64,000 bases of DNA from Enterobacter chengduensis. GTDB taxonomy: Bacteria; Pseudomonadota; Gammaproteobacteria; Enterobacterales; Enterobacteriaceae. Location: positions 4,464,001 through 4,528,000 of the forward strand of contig NZ_CP043318.1 in assembly GCF_001984825.2 (NCBI RefSeq), in the 5' to 3' direction. Below, in pieces: positions 31,588-42,545 of the stretch. Position numbers and translations under genes: made by a program. A model generated the notes under the pieces. The model was not told where the DNA came from. It saw only the letters and a program-made list of their open reading frames with translations, and ran no database searches. The stretch's first letter is position 1. Each line of letters starts with the position of its first letter.

Positions 31588-31713
31588 CTTTAGATAACTG
31601 AACCCTATAGCCACAACTGTGGCCTGGAGCACTCTCCGAAAGAATTTTTTCAAATCCAGCTACGAAGGCTCTAAGTCTTCACAGTATATTTGAAAAAGAA
31701 CTTTATGGGAAAG

Positions 31714-31790
<77 letters not shown>

Positions 31791-31805
31791 CCTGAAACGT
31801 GGCAA

Positions 31806-31911
31806 ATTCTACGCGTTTTGGACAGAATTTGCAAATAATGCTGGGATTTGGTACCGAAGACGGGACGTAAAATCGGCATTTAGTATATTGATAGTTGACC
31901 CCACCTGTCAA
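31806..31911 (-). promoter_or_regulatory. Two promoters for metY-rimP-nusA-infB
   Basis: Proximal: -35 TTGCAA (31829-31834), 17 bp, -10 TAGAAT (31806-31811), placed for a short 5' leader to the tRNA. Distal: -35 TTGACA (31906-31911), 18 bp, -10 TATACT (31882-31887). Both read leftward into the tRNA; the distal one lies about 90 bp from the divergent argG operators. Confidence 0.65.
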
Positions 31912-31992
31912 GGCGACTTCCGCCAGAGCGATCGGACCAAAATTTTTACAAAAAACGCACGACTCTCTTCCTGTCTTCGCCAAAAGATGATT

Positions 31993-32028
31993 AAATGAAT
32001 ACTCACTTATTTTGCATAAAAATGCACA
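31993..32028 (+). promoter_or_regulatory. Paired ARG boxes for ArgR upstream of argG
   Basis: Two adjacent 18-bp imperfect palindromes, AAATGAATACTCACTTAT (31993-32010) and TTTGCATAAAAATGCACA (32011-32028). They resemble the ArgR consensus WNTGAATWWWWATTCANW and have the usual tandem layout, 50-85 bp before the argG ATG. Confidence 0.65.
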
Positions 32029-32050
32029 AGAGAGCGAAAGCGGTCTCTAA

Positions 32051-33424
<1,374 letters not shown>

Positions 33425-33445
33425 TCGACAGCAAGTCATGCAAAA

Positions 33446-33468
33446 GGCGCCCATCAGGCGCCTTTTTT
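33446..33468 (+). terminator. argG intrinsic terminator
   Basis: GGCGCC / GGCGCC stem extended by AAAA/TTTT, CATCA loop, six T. Confidence 0.9.
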
Positions 33469-33479
33469 GTTTGGTGTTT

Positions 33480-33509
33480 GTAGGGCGGGTAAGCGCAGCG
33501 CCACCCGCC
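33480..33509 (-). repeat. REP-type palindrome
   Basis: Copy 5 of the family (GTAGGGCGGGTAAGCGCAGC, then GCCACCCGCC), between the argG terminator and the leuU terminator. Confidence 0.7.
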
Positions 33510-33537
33510 ATTTCGCCTGCCATACAATGTACAAACG

Positions 33538-33567
33538 AAAAAAAAGACGTCTTTCGACGTCTTTTTT
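33538..33567. terminator. leuU terminator, bidirectional
   Basis: GACGTC / GACGTC stem with TTTC loop, flanked by A8 on the left and T6 on the right, so functional in both directions; ends leuU on the minus strand. Confidence 0.85.
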
Positions 33568-33576
33568 CTGGAATAT

Positions 33577-33663
33577 TGGTACCGAGGATGGGACTCGAAC
33601 CCACAAGCCCGTTAGGGCACTACCACCTCAAGGTAGCGTGTCTACCAATTCCACCACCTCGGT
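33577..33663 (-). tRNA. leuU: tRNA-Leu (GAG)
   Basis: 87-nt class II tRNA. Minus strand: acceptor ACCGAGG / CCTCGGT, anticodon arm CTACCTTGAGGTGGTAG with GAG anticodon, long variable arm GTGCCCTAACGGGCTTG, T arm GGGTTCGAGTCCC and encoded CCA. E. coli leuU begins with G (G-U first pair); here the first base is A (A-U pair). It lies 3' of secG with only about 10 bp between, as in E. coli. Confidence 0.95.
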
Positions 33664-33672
33664 ACGGAATAC

Positions 33673-34005
33673 TTACTGCGGGATATCGCTGGTTGGCTTA
33701 GCCGGTGCAGCTGGCTGAGTCTGCTCAGTTTTTGCTGGCGCGCTCAGATTTTCCCACTCGCTTCCTTTGCTGGTCTTGTTGCTGTTGATATTGCCAAGCA
33801 CCAGGCTGATGATGAAGAACAGCGTAGCCAGAATCGCTGTGGTGCGGGTCATGAAGTTCGCAGAACCACTTGAACCGAACAGCGTACCGGAAGCGCCTGC
33901 TCCGAAGGAGGCTCCCATATCAGCGCCTTTACCTTGCTGCAGCATAATCAGCGCTACGAGAGCGATGGCTACAATAAGGAAAACAACTAAAAGAGCTTCG
34001 TACAT
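33673..34005 (-). CDS. secG: Protein translocase subunit SecG
   Basis: 110-residue subunit of the SecYEG translocon. Two membrane helices (about residues 2-22 and 52-73) flank a Gly/Ser/Ala-rich cytosolic loop GASFGAGASGTLFGSSGSAN, with a polar Pro/Ala/Thr-rich C-terminal tail. The ATG at 34005 gives MYEALLVVFLIVAIA; an in-frame ATG 16 codons upstream is not supported. It precedes leuU on the same strand and follows glmM. Confidence 0.96.
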   Translation of the reverse strand: MYEALLVVFLIVAIALVALIMLQQGKGADMGASFGAGASGTLFGSSGSANFMTRTTAILATLFFIISLVLGNINSNKTSKGSEWENLSAPAKTEQTQPAAPAKPTSDIPQ

Positions 34006-34185
34006 AATCAACCTGTTCCTTGCGGATTTGCCGCATACCAATGCTTCGACCAATTAGCAGGATTTCTGTTTCCCACTGAAGCGGGTGTGAATACTAACCA
34101 AAGCGAATCACCTTCGCAAGGGCATTTTCGACGCATTGTATCAACTGCGGAAAAAAACAGCAAAAAGCCATTAATTGCTTAAAAC

Positions 34186-34209
34186 AAAGGCGGCAAACGC
34201 CGCCTTTTT
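34186..34209 (-). terminator. glmM terminator
   Basis: GGCGGC / GCCGCC stem with a four-base loop; minus-strand tail TTTGTTTT. It lies 20 bp after the glmM stop codon, so secG-leuU likely has its own promoter in the remaining about 180 bp, where nothing else is seen. Confidence 0.8.
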
Positions 34210-34228
34210 AAACATTTAGCATGCAAGA

Positions 34229-35566
34229 TTATGCAGCTTTCACGGCATCCGCAATACGGTGCGCGAATTCGGTTACCTGCGCTTCGTCTTCACCTTCTAC
34301 CATCACGCGGATCAAAGGTTCAGTTCCGGACTTACGCAGCAGCACGCGTCCACGGCTGCCCAGGGCCGCCTCAACGTCAGCCATTACGGCTTTCACGTTG
34401 TCATTTTCCAGCGGATCGCCTTTGCCAGCAGTAAAACGGACGTTTACCAGGACCTGTGGGAACATTTTCATGCCGCTGCAGAGATCGTGCAGGCTCATAT
34501 GGTTGCGCGCCATTGCGGCAACCACCTGCAGCGCGGCCACAATGCCGTCACCGGTGGTGGTTTTATCGAGCAGGATCACGTGACCCGAGTTTTCTGCACC
34601 GATGCGCCAGCCCTTCTCCTGCAATTTTTCCAGCACATAGCGATCGCCCACTTTCGCGCGAACAAACGGAATACCGAGCTGTTTCAGCGCCAGTTCCAGG
34701 CCCATGTTACTCATCAGCGTGCCGACGGCACCGCCGCGCAGCTGGCCCTGGCGCAGCCCTTCGCGTGCAATGATGTAAAGGATCTGATCGCCGTCGACCT
34801 TGTTACCTTCGTGGTCAACCATGATCACGCGGTCACCGTCGCCGTCCAGGGCAATACCCAGATCGGCTTTTTCGGCCAGAACGCGCGCCTGCAGGGCACG
34901 AACGTCAGTAGCGCCCACCTGCTCGTTGATGTTCAGACCATCCGGCTCGCAGCCAATGGCGATCACTTTCGCACCCAGCTCGCGGAAGACGTTTGGCGCA
35001 ATGTGGTAGGTCGCACCGTTGGCACAGTCCACCACAATTTTAAGGTGGGCCAGGCTCAGCTCATTCGGGAAGGTTCCTTTACAGAATTCGATATAGCGAC
35101 CCGCCGCATCAACGATACGGTTCGCCTTACCCAGCTCTGCGGAGTCCACGCAGGTGATCTCTTTTTCCATTTCGGCTTCAATGGCTTCTTCTACGTCATC
35201 CGGCAGCTTGGTGCCATCAATGGAGAAGAATTTAATGCCGTTGTCATAGAACGGGTTGTGAGAAGCCGAGATGACAATTCCCGCTTCAGCGCGGAAGGTA
35301 CGGGTCAGATACGCAACAGCAGGCGTCGGCATTGGGCCCGTAAAGGAGGCAGACAGCCCGGCCGCTGCCAGACCGGCTTCCAGCGCGGATTCCAGCATGT
35401 AACCTGAAATGCGAGTATCTTTACCAATAATGATCTTACGGGAGCCATGACGTGCGAGTACCTTGCCAGCAGCCCAGCCGAGCTTAAGGACAAAATCAGG
35501 CGTGATAGGCGCATCGCCGACACGCCCACGGATACCATCGGTCCCAAAATATTTACGATTACTCAT
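34229..35566 (-). CDS. glmM: Phosphoglucosamine mutase GlmM
   Basis: 445-residue alpha-D-phosphohexomutase converting glucosamine-6-P to glucosamine-1-P for UDP-GlcNAc, the precursor of peptidoglycan and LPS. The phosphoserine is Ser102 in [19 protein letters not shown], metal ligands are in DGDGDR, and the sugar loop is GENSGH. It overlaps folP by 8 bp and is transcribed with it. E. coli GlmM is 445 residues. Confidence 0.97.
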   Translation of the reverse strand: MSNRKYFGTDGIRGRVGDAPITPDFVLKLGWAAGKVLARHGSRKIIIGKDTRISGYMLESALEAGLAAAGLSASFTGPMPTPAVAYLTRTFRAEAGIVISASHNPFYDNGIKFFSIDGTKLPDDVEEAIEAEMEKEITCVDSAELGKANRIVDAAGRYIEFCKGTFPNELSLAHLKIVVDCANGATYHIAPNVFRELGAKVIAIGCEPDGLNINEQVGATDVRALQARVLAEKADLGIALDGDGDRVIMVDHEGNKVDGDQILYIIAREGLRQGQLRGGAVGTLMSNMGLELALKQLGIPFVRAKVGDRYVLEKLQEKGWRIGAENSGHVILLDKTTTGDGIVAALQVVAAMARNHMSLHDLCSGMKMFPQVLVNVRFTAGKGDPLENDNVKAVMADVEAALGSRGRVLLRKSGTEPLIRVMVEGEDEAQVTEFAHRIADAVKAA

Positions 35567-36407
35567 AGCGTTTGTTTTCCTTCGCTGCCAGTGTGGCTTC
35601 CACCACGCGCATGGCTTCTACTGTTTCTTTGACGTCATGGACACGGATAATGTGCGCACCCTGCATCGCTGCAATCACCGCGCAGGCCAGGCTGCCGCTC
35701 AGGCGCTCGCTCGGTCCCACGTTAAGCAATTGGCCAATCATCGATTTTCTCGACATCCCCACCAGCAGCGGCAGGCCGAAGTGATGGAATTCCGATAAGC
35801 GCGCAAGCAGTGCATAGTTGTGGGAGAGATTTTTACCGAAACCGAACCCCGGGTCGAGCAGCAATTTCTCTTTTGGGATACCTGCACGTTCACAGCGTGC
35901 GATATGCTCAATAAAGAAGCGATTTACGTCGGCAAAGACATCGTCATACTTCGGTGCTTCCTGCATGGTTTTCGGTTGACCCTGCATGTGCATCAGACAT
36001 ACCGGCAACCCCGTCTCTGCCGCGGCTTCAAGTGCGCCAGGCTCGGTGAGCGAACGAATATCATTAATAATGTGAGCGCCTACTCTCGCTACTTCACGAA
36101 TCACTTCTGGTTTAGACGTATCGACCGAGATCCATACCTCAAAACGTTGTGCGATTGCTTCAACCACCGGCACCACCCGCGCCAGCTCTTCTTCCACAGA
36201 CACGTCTGCCGCACCAGGACGCGTTGATTCTCCGCCAACGTCAATGATGGTAGCACCCGCATTAATCATTAAATTCGCGTGCTTAACCGCCTCGATAAGC
36301 GTGTTATGCGTGCCGCCGTCAGAGAAGGAGTCAGGGGTAACATTCAGGATCCCCATCACATGGGGATGGGAAAGATCGAGATGCGAGTCCTGAGCGAATA
36401 ATTTCAT
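35559..36407 (-). CDS. folP: Dihydropteroate synthase FolP
   Basis: 282-residue folate enzyme joining p-aminobenzoate to hydroxymethyl-dihydropterin pyrophosphate; the sulfonamide target. Conserved motifs are [34 protein letters not shown] and GMSRKS. The ATG at 36407 yields [16 protein letters not shown] as in E. coli (282 aa); the longer in-frame start at 36461 overlaps the ftsH terminator. It is the first gene of folP-glmM after ftsH. Confidence 0.96.
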   Translation of the reverse strand: MKLFAQDSHLDLSHPHVMGILNVTPDSFSDGGTHNTLIEAVKHANLMINAGATIIDVGGESTRPGAADVSVEEELARVVPVVEAIAQRFEVWISVDTSKPEVIREVARVGAHIINDIRSLTEPGALEAAAETGLPVCLMHMQGQPKTMQEAPKYDDVFADVNRFFIEHIARCERAGIPKEKLLLDPGFGFGKNLSHNYALLARLSEFHHFGLPLLVGMSRKSMIGQLLNVGPSERLSGSLACAVIAAMQGAHIIRVHDVKETVEAMRVVEATLAAKENKRYE

Positions 36408-36445
36408 GGCGAAATCCCTGGTATCTTTATGGTTAAACAGAAATG

Positions 36446-36470
36446 AAAAACCCCGGAGCAAGCTCCAGGG
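36446..36470 (-). terminator. ftsH terminator
   Basis: GGAGC / GCTCC core extended by CCC/GGG with one bulge, AA-type loop, followed on the minus strand by T5. It separates ftsH from folP. Confidence 0.8.
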
Positions 36471-36505
36471 TTTGAGGTACAGACGAACGCTTCAACAGCG
36501 GGGAC

Positions 36506-38440
36506 TTACTTATCGCCCAACTGTTCTGACATGGTGTTGCCCGGGTTTGGCGTACGCGGTTCATCAACCGGACGCGGCGCACGCGGGGTGCCATTGTTGT
36601 CAGAATTATTGGAAGCGCCTGGGTCTTCCCAGCCCGCTGGCGGACGCACTTCGCGGCGAGCCATCAGGTCGTCAATCTGCGGTGCATCGATGGTCTCATA
36701 TTTCATGAGCGCATCTTTCATCGAATGCAGGATATCCATATTGTCGTTCAGGATCTGACGCGCGCGACCGTAGTTACGTTCAATCAGCGCTTTCACTTCC
36801 TGGTCGATGATACGAGCCGTCTCATCGGACATATGTTTCGCTTTCGCCACGGAGCGACCCAGGAAGACTTCCCCCTCTTCCTCTGCATAAAGCAGCGGAC
36901 CGAGTTTGTCGGAGAAGCCCCACTGCGTCACCATGTTACGCGCCAGGTTTGTCGCGACCTTAATGTCGTTAGACGCACCGGTCGAAACATGTTCCGCACC
37001 GTAGATAATCTCTTCTGCCAGACGACCGCCGTAGAGGGTAGAGATCTGACTTTCCAGCTTCTGACGACTGGCGCTAATCGCGTCGCCTTCAGGCAGGAAG
37101 AAGGTCACACCCAGCGCGCGACCGCGCGGAATAATCGTCACTTTATGCACCGGATCGTGTTCCGGCACCAGTCGACCAATAATCGCGTGACCGGCTTCGT
37201 GGTACGCCGTGGACTCTTTCTGCGCTTCCGTCATCACCATGGAGCGACGTTCCGCACCCATCATGATCTTGTCTTTCGCTTTCTCGAACTCCACCATCGA
37301 TACGACGCGCTTGTTACCGCGAGCGGCAAACAGTGCAGCTTCGTTGACCAGGTTAGCGAGATCGGCACCGGAGAAGCCCGGGGTACCGCGCGCAATGATG
37401 GCCGCGTCAATATCTGGCGCCAGCGGTACGCGACGCATATGGACTTTCAGAATCTGTTCACGACCGCGAACATCCGGCAAACCGACAACAACCTGACGGT
37501 CGAAACGGCCTGGGCGCAGCAGCGCCGGGTCAAGTACGTCCGGACGGTTAGTCGCCGCGATAACGATGATACCTTCGTTACCTTCGAAGCCGTCCATCTC
37601 AACCAGCATCTGGTTCAGGGTCTGTTCACGTTCATCGTGACCACCGCCCAGGCCTGCGCCACGCTGGCGGCCCACGGCGTCGATTTCATCGATGAAGATA
37701 ATGCACGGTGCTGCCTTCTTGGCCTGCTCGAACATGTCACGCACGCGAGATGCACCGACACCTACGAACATTTCAACGAAGTCAGAACCTGAAATAGTAA
37801 AGAACGGCACCTTCGCTTCACCCGCGATGGCTTTTGCCAGCAGGGTTTTACCGGTACCCGGAGGGCCAACCATCAGCACGCCTTTCGGGATCTTACCGCC
37901 CAGCTTCTGGAAACGGCTCGGTTCGCGCAGGTATTCAACCAGTTCCCCCACCTCTTCCTTCGCTTCGTCACAACCGGCGACGTCCGCGAACGTGGTCTTG
38001 ATCTGGTCTTCCGTCAGCATACGCGCCTTGCTCTTACCGAACGACATGGCACCTTTGCCACCGCCGCCCTGCATCTGGCGCATAAAGAAGATCCAGACGC
38101 CGATAAGAAGCAGCATCGGGAACCAGGAGATGAAGATAGAAGCCAGCAGGCTTGGTTCTTCTGGCGGCTCACCGACCACCTTGACGTTTTTGGTCAGAAG
38201 GTTATCAAGCAGCTTAGGATCGTTCACCGGGATGTAAGTCGTGTAACGGTTACTATCTTTCTTGGTAACGTTGATCTCACGTCCGTTGATACGCGCTTCG
38301 CGAACCTGGTCCTGATTGACCTCCTGCAGGAAGGTAGAATAATCCACCTTGCGGCCATTCGACTCGCTGGGCCCAAAGCTCTGGAATACTGACATCAGCA
38401 CAACGGCAATGACCAGCCAGAGTATTAGGTTTTTCGCCAT
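36506..38440 (-). CDS. ftsH: ATP-dependent zinc metalloprotease FtsH
   Basis: 644-residue membrane-anchored AAA+ protease that degrades LpxC, sigma-32 and unassembled membrane proteins. TM1 is at residues 4-20, a periplasmic domain follows, and TM2 is at about 98-120. Walker A is GPPGTGKT, Walker [23 protein letters not shown] and the zinc site HEAGH. An in-frame TTG at 38449 could add three residues (MSD), but the ATG at 38440 gives the E. coli form. It follows rlmE by about 100 bp. Confidence 0.96.
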   Translation of the reverse strand: MAKNLILWLVIAVVLMSVFQSFGPSESNGRKVDYSTFLQEVNQDQVREARINGREINVTKKDSNRYTTYIPVNDPKLLDNLLTKNVKVVGEPPEEPSLLASIFISWFPMLLLIGVWIFFMRQMQGGGGKGAMSFGKSKARMLTEDQIKTTFADVAGCDEAKEEVGELVEYLREPSRFQKLGGKIPKGVLMVGPPGTGKTLLAKAIAGEAKVPFFTISGSDFVEMFVGVGASRVRDMFEQAKKAAPCIIFIDEIDAVGRQRGAGLGGGHDEREQTLNQMLVEMDGFEGNEGIIVIAATNRPDVLDPALLRPGRFDRQVVVGLPDVRGREQILKVHMRRVPLAPDIDAAIIARGTPGFSGADLANLVNEAALFAARGNKRVVSMVEFEKAKDKIMMGAERRSMVMTEAQKESTAYHEAGHAIIGRLVPEHDPVHKVTIIPRGRALGVTFFLPEGDAISASRQKLESQISTLYGGRLAEEIIYGAEHVSTGASNDIKVATNLARNMVTQWGFSDKLGPLLYAEEEGEVFLGRSVAKAKHMSDETARIIDQEVKALIERNYGRARQILNDNMDILHSMKDALMKYETIDAPQIDDLMARREVRPPAGWEDPGASNNSDNNGTPRAPRPVDEPRTPNPGNTMSEQLGDK

Positions 38441-38542
38441 GTCACTCAAGGGATTAACCTCATATTACAACTGTGTTAAAAACAGCGTCAGGATACTCTA
38501 TATCCAGTTTCATTCAAACTTTCGTCTGAAATCTCCCGGTTA

Positions 38543-39169
38543 TCATTTTCGCCCGGTCGCTACAATATACACTTCACGGGAACGGGCCCGGGAAGAGTCC
38601 GGCTTACGAACTTTAACCTTCGCAAACAGGGAGCGAATTTCCTTAAGATACTCCTCGAAACCTTCGCCCTGAAACACCTTCACAACAAAACTACCACCAG
38701 GCGCTAGTACATCACGACTCATTTCTAACGCTAGCTCCACCAGATACATGGCGCGGGGGATATCCACCGCCGGTGTTCCGCACATATTTGGTGCCATATC
38801 TGACATGACAACCTGGACCTTACTTTCACCTACACGATCAAGTAACGCTTTCAGCACTAATTCATCACGAAAGTCGCCCTGAAGGAAGTCGACACCGACG
38901 ATGGGATCCATTGGTAAAAGATCGCACGCGATGATTCGGCCCGTTCCGCCGATCTGCGTTACCGCATACTGGGACCATCCGCCAGGTGCCGCACCGAGGT
39001 CAACAACCGTCATCCCCGGCTTAAAAAGTTTGTCACTTTGCTGTATTTCATCAAGTTTAAACCAGGCACGGGAACGTAACCCCTTTTTCTGTGCCTGTTG
39101 AACATATTTATCGCTAAAGTGTTCCTGAAGCCAGCGGCTGGAGCTGGCAGAACGCTTTTTACCTGTCAT
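38543..39169 (-). CDS. rlmE: 23S rRNA U2552 2'-O-methyltransferase RlmE
   Basis: 208-residue heat-shock methyltransferase (FtsJ/RrmJ) modifying U2552 in the 23S A loop. The K-D-K-E catalytic set is visible: Lys in [11 protein letters not shown], Asp in MSDMAPN, Lys in [11 protein letters not shown], and Glu in SREVYIVA. The SAM motif is [12 protein letters not shown]. It forms the rlmE-ftsH operon and is divergent from yhbY. Confidence 0.96.
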   Translation of the reverse strand: MTGKKRSASSSRWLQEHFSDKYVQQAQKKGLRSRAWFKLDEIQQSDKLFKPGMTVVDLGAAPGGWSQYAVTQIGGTGRIIACDLLPMDPIVGVDFLQGDFRDELVLKALLDRVGESKVQVVMSDMAPNMCGTPAVDIPRAMYLVELALEMSRDVLAPGGSFVVKVFQGEGFEEYLKEIRSLFAKVKVRKPDSSRARSREVYIVATGRK

Positions 39170-39296
39170 TTAACATTTCCGTCCTGGTTCATCGTTTCTT
39201 GCCTGTGACGTAAATTTCTACGCAGCTATTTGGCGATATAAGGGAGATGGCGGTAGAATGAACCGTTTTCAATCCCAACGTAAGCAAAAATATACG

Positions 39297-39590
39297 ATGA
39301 ATCTGAGTACTAAACAAAAACAGCACCTTAAAGGTCTGGCACATCCGCTCAAGCCTGTAGTGATGCTTGGCAACAATGGTTTGACCGAAGGGGTGCTTGC
39401 CGAGATTGAACAAGCGCTGGAACACCACGAGCTGATCAAGGTGAAAATCGCCTCTGAAGACAGAGACACTAAAAACCTGATCGTGGAAGCCATCGTGCGC
39501 GAAACCGGCGCCTGTAATGTACAGGTCATCGGTAAAACGCTGGTGCTCTACCGCCCATCTACAGAGCGTAAAATCTCGCTGCCACGCTAA
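39297..39590 (+). CDS. yhbY: CRM-domain ribosome-associated protein YhbY
   Basis: 97-residue protein consisting of a single CRM domain that associates with pre-50S particles. It includes LKGLAHPLKPVVMLGNNGLTEGV (GNNG in place of the canonical GxxG RNA loop). The ATG at 39297 gives MNLSTKQKQHL as in E. coli; an in-frame ATG at 39258 would add 13 residues and overlaps the likely -10 TAGAAT. The Shine-Dalgarno is weak. Confidence 0.93.
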   Translation: MNLSTKQKQHLKGLAHPLKPVVMLGNNGLTEGVLAEIEQALEHHELIKVKIASEDRDTKNLIVEAIVRETGACNVQVIGKTLVLYRPSTERKISLPR

Positions 39591-39676
39591 GGATATCCTG
39601 AATCGAACACATTTTCTGTGTGAAACGAGGGATTTCTGTCAGCAGGCGAGCAAAATGCCATGCTCCTTGAGTTGAT

Positions 39677-39700
39677 AAAAGGCCGCTATGCGGCCTTTTT
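39677..39700. terminator. Shared yhbY/greA terminator
   Basis: AAAAGGCCG / CGGCCTTTTT stem with CTATG loop, between the convergent yhbY and greA; A and T flanks make it bidirectional. Confidence 0.85.
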
Positions 39701-39741
39701 CTTTTCTTTACAATGTATCAACATCTTAGTAGAGAAGCGAA

Positions 39742-40218
39742 TTACAGGTATTCAACCTTAATAATTTCGTATTCCACTTCGCCGCCAGGGGTGCGGATGG
39801 TGACGACATCGTCCTGCTCTTTGCCAATCAGGCCACGAGCAATCGGCGAGTTCACTGAAATCAGGTTCTGTTTGAAGTCTGCTTCATCATCACCCACGAT
39901 GCGATAGGTCTGCTCTTCGTCATTATCCAGGTTCAGCACGGTAACGGTAGAACCAAAGATCACACGCCCGTTGTTAGGCATTTTGGTGATATCGATAACC
40001 TGTGCATTGGAGAGTTTGGCTTCGATATCTTTAATACGCCCTTCACAAAAGCCCTGCTGTTCACGCGCAGCGTGATATTCAGCGTTCTCTTTCAGGTCGC
40101 CATGCTCGCGCGCATCCGCGATAGCGGCGATGATTTCAGGACGACGCACGGATTTCAGGAAATCCAGCTCTTCGCGCAGTTTTTCGGCACCACGTAAGGT
40201 CATCGGAATAGCTTGCAT
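39742..40218 (-). CDS. greA: Transcript cleavage factor GreA
   Basis: 158-residue factor that enters the RNA polymerase secondary channel and stimulates cleavage of backtracked RNA. The N-terminal coiled coil carries the acidic tip EELDFLK...ARE([13 protein letters not shown]), and the C-terminal FKBP-like domain includes [15 protein letters not shown]. coli GreA is 158 residues. It is divergent from dacB behind a hairpin-containing leader. Confidence 0.97.
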   Translation of the reverse strand: MQAIPMTLRGAEKLREELDFLKSVRRPEIIAAIADAREHGDLKENAEYHAAREQQGFCEGRIKDIEAKLSNAQVIDITKMPNNGRVIFGSTVTVLNLDNDEEQTYRIVGDDEADFKQNLISVNSPIARGLIGKEQDDVVTIRTPGGEVEYEIIKVEYL

Positions 40219-40290
40219 TTGTTATACCTCTTAAACATTCCTGTTGGGAGCAGTGTTCCCTGCTCCTGCCCCCCTAAGCGGGCAAGAAGC

Positions 40291-40346
40291 AAAAAGAAAA
40301 CCGACCCGGGAGCAGCGCCCCAGGTCAGCAGCAATTTTTCAATTTG
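40291..40346 (-). ncRNA. graL: GraL-like greA leader RNA with terminator
   Basis: On the minus strand a long hairpin (GACCTGGGG paired to CTCCCGGGTC, 40303-40326) is followed by TTTTCTTTTT, then about 70 nt later the greA ATG. In E. coli most greA transcripts stop at such a leader terminator to give the GraL RNAs. A -10 TAAAAT at 40353-40358 puts the 5' end near 40346. Boundaries are approximate. Confidence 0.5.
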
Positions 40347-40446
40347 ATATGCATTTTACCGCGAAGTTCACTATGGGTCATCGTTTACTTTGCAGTGCCA
40401 TGCACCGTAGTATGACGGTTTGTTTTCGGGTTGTTAGCGCGAGATT

Positions 40447-41880
40447 ATGCGATTTTCCAGATTTATCATCGGATTGACTACCAGTATAACGTTCACCGCC
40501 CAGGCCGCGAACGTTGATGAGTACATTAATCAGCTCCCCGCAGGCGCGAACCTCGCCCTGATGGTGCAGAAGGTTGGCGCACAGGCTCCGGAGATTGACT
40601 ATCACAGTCAACAGATGGCGCTGCCTGCCAGTACCCAAAAGGTGATCACTGCCCTCGCCGCCCTGCTCCAGCTCGGGCCCGACTTCCGCTTTACGACCAC
40701 ACTCGAGACTAAAGGTAACGTCGAGGCTGGCGAACTAAAAGGCGATCTTATCGCCCGTTTTGGCGGCGATCCGACCTTTAAGCGCCAGGATATCCGCAAT
40801 ATGGTTGCGGTGCTGAAAAAATCTGGCGTGCAGAAAATCGATGGTAACGTGCTGATCGATACCTCCATTTTTGCCAGCCACGATAAAGCACCCGGCTGGC
40901 CGTGGAACGACATGACCCAGTGCTTTAGCGCTCCGCCCGCCGCCGCGATTGTTGACCGAAACTGCTTCTCGGTTTCGCTTTACAGCGCGCCAAAGCCTGA
41001 TGATTTAGCGTTCATCCGCATCGCGTCCTACTATCCGGTCACGATGTTTAGCCAGGTCCGCACGCTGGCGAAAGGATCCCCGGATGCGCAGTACTGTGAG
41101 CTGGACGTCGTGCCCGGCGATCTTAACCGCTTCACGCTTACCGGCTGCCTGACGCAGCGCACCGATCCGCTGCCGTTGGCCTTTGCAATACAGGATGGCG
41201 CAAGCTATGCGGGCGCCATTCTGAAGGATGAACTGAAACAAGCGGGCATCACTTACACCGGCACGCTGCTTCGCCAGACGCAGGCCAACCAGCCCGGTAC
41301 GGTCGTCGCCAGCAAACAGTCTGCGCCGCTGCACGATTTACTGCGAATCATGCTGAAAAAGTCGGACAACATGATTGCCGATACGGTGTTCCGCATGATT
41401 GGTCACGCCCGTTTCGGCGTGCCTGGAACCTGGCGCGCGGGCTCAGACGCGGTTCGTCAGATCCTGCGCCAGCAGGCCGGGATCGATCTGGGGAATACCA
41501 TCGCCGTCGATGGCTCCGGCCTGTCGCGCCATAATTTGATCTCTCCGGCCACGATGATGCAGGTGCTTCAGTACATTGCACAGCATGACACTGAGCTAAA
41601 CTTTATTTCAATGCTGCCGCTGGCCGGGCATGACGGTTCACTGCAGTATCGCGCGGGGCTTCACGCCGCCGGCGTGGACGGCAAAGTCTCCGCGAAAACA
41701 GGCTCGCTGCAGGGGGTTTACAACCTTGCAGGCTTCATCACTACCGCCAGCGGACAGCGCATGGCATTCGTGCAGTATCTTTCCGGCTATGCCGTCGAAC
41801 CGACCGACCAGCGCAACCGCCGTATTCCGCTTGTTCGCTTCGAAAGCAGGCTTTATAAGGACATCTACCAGAATAACTAG
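40447..41880 (+). CDS. dacB: D-Ala-D-Ala carboxypeptidase/endopeptidase PBP4 (DacB)
   Basis: 477-residue periplasmic class C penicillin-binding protein that trims or opens peptidoglycan cross-bridges. The signal peptide ends AQA (about residue 20). Active-site motifs are Ser62-x-x-Lys65 (PASTQK), KKSDN and AKTGS. Length equals E. coli DacB (477). Unlike in E. coli, only two bases separate its stop from a response-regulator start codon, so dacB and a two-component system are probably co-transcribed. It is divergent from greA. Confidence 0.96.
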   Translation: MRFSRFIIGLTTSITFTAQAANVDEYINQLPAGANLALMVQKVGAQAPEIDYHSQQMALPASTQKVITALAALLQLGPDFRFTTTLETKGNVEAGELKGDLIARFGGDPTFKRQDIRNMVAVLKKSGVQKIDGNVLIDTSIFASHDKAPGWPWNDMTQCFSAPPAAAIVDRNCFSVSLYSAPKPDDLAFIRIASYYPVTMFSQVRTLAKGSPDAQYCELDVVPGDLNRFTLTGCLTQRTDPLPLAFAIQDGASYAGAILKDELKQAGITYTGTLLRQTQANQPGTVVASKQSAPLHDLLRIMLKKSDNMIADTVFRMIGHARFGVPGTWRAGSDAVRQILRQQAGIDLGNTIAVDGSGLSRHNLISPATMMQVLQYIAQHDTELNFISMLPLAGHDGSLQYRAGLHAAGVDGKVSAKTGSLQGVYNLAGFITTASGQRMAFVQYLSGYAVEPTDQRNRRIPLVRFESRLYKDIYQNN

Positions 41881-41882
41881 CG

Positions 41883-42545
41883 ATGAAACTACTTATAGTT
41901 GAAGACGATCTGTTATTGCAGGAAGGGCTGGCGCTAGGGCTGGCGAATGAAGGGTACGCCCTCGACTGTGCCGGCACCGCAGCAGAGGCGGATGCCCTGA
42001 TCCAGAGCGGCGAATACAGTCTGGTGATCCTCGATTTGGGCTTGCCGGATAAAGACGGGGCCACGCTGCTCAGCCAGTGGCGACGCCGCGGTATCGCCAA
42101 CCCGGTATTGATCCTGACGGCACGCGATGCCATTGAAGATCGTATCACCGGCCTCGACGCCGGCGCAGATGATTACCTGGTGAAGCCCTTTGCGCTCGCG
42201 GAGCTGCAGGCTCGGGTACGGGCGTTGATTCGCCGCTATCAGGGGCATAGTGACAACTTACTGACCGACGGCGATATTACGCTGAATTTGCAGACCCAGC
42301 AGGTATTGCGACAGAATCAGGCCGTAGAGGTGACGCCAAAAGAGTTCGCCTTGCTTACGCGTCTTATCATGCGCAGCGGGCAAACGGTGCACAGAGAGAC
42401 GCTCCAGCAGGATATCTACTCCTGGCAGGACGATCCCGGATCAAATACCCTTGAGGTCCACATCCACAACCTGCGGCGTAAGCTCGGCAAGGACAGGATC
42501 AAAACCGTCCGCGGCGTCGGCTACCGTCTGGAGAGCCAGAAATGA
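41883..42545 (+). CDS. pmrA: OmpR/PhoB-family response regulator, PmrA(BasR)-like
   Basis: 220-residue response regulator. Receiver: acidic pair at Glu7-Asp8-Asp9, phospho-acceptor Asp51 (ILDLGLPDKDG), Thr79 and Lys101 (LVKPFAL). The C-terminal winged helix (about 125-218) contains EVTPKEFALLTRL and NTLEVHIHNLRRKLG. It resembles PmrA/BasR closely in layout, but the sequence differs from the eptA-linked BasR I know, so it may be a paralogue; the symbol is tentative. It starts 2 bp after dacB and overlaps the kinase gene by 4 bp (ATGA). Confidence 0.8.
   Translation: MKLLIVEDDLLLQEGLALGLANEGYALDCAGTAAEADALIQSGEYSLVILDLGLPDKDGATLLSQWRRRGIANPVLILTARDAIEDRITGLDAGADDYLVKPFALAELQARVRALIRRYQGHSDNLLTDGDITLNLQTQQVLRQNQAVEVTPKEFALLTRLIMRSGQTVHRETLQQDIYSWQDDPGSNTLEVHIHNLRRKLGKDRIKTVRGVGYRLESQK

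Noticed and set aside
38441..38449. Upstream TTG start for FtsH (three extra residues)
   Set aside because: The ATG at 38440 gives the usual 644-residue protein; the extension has no homology support.
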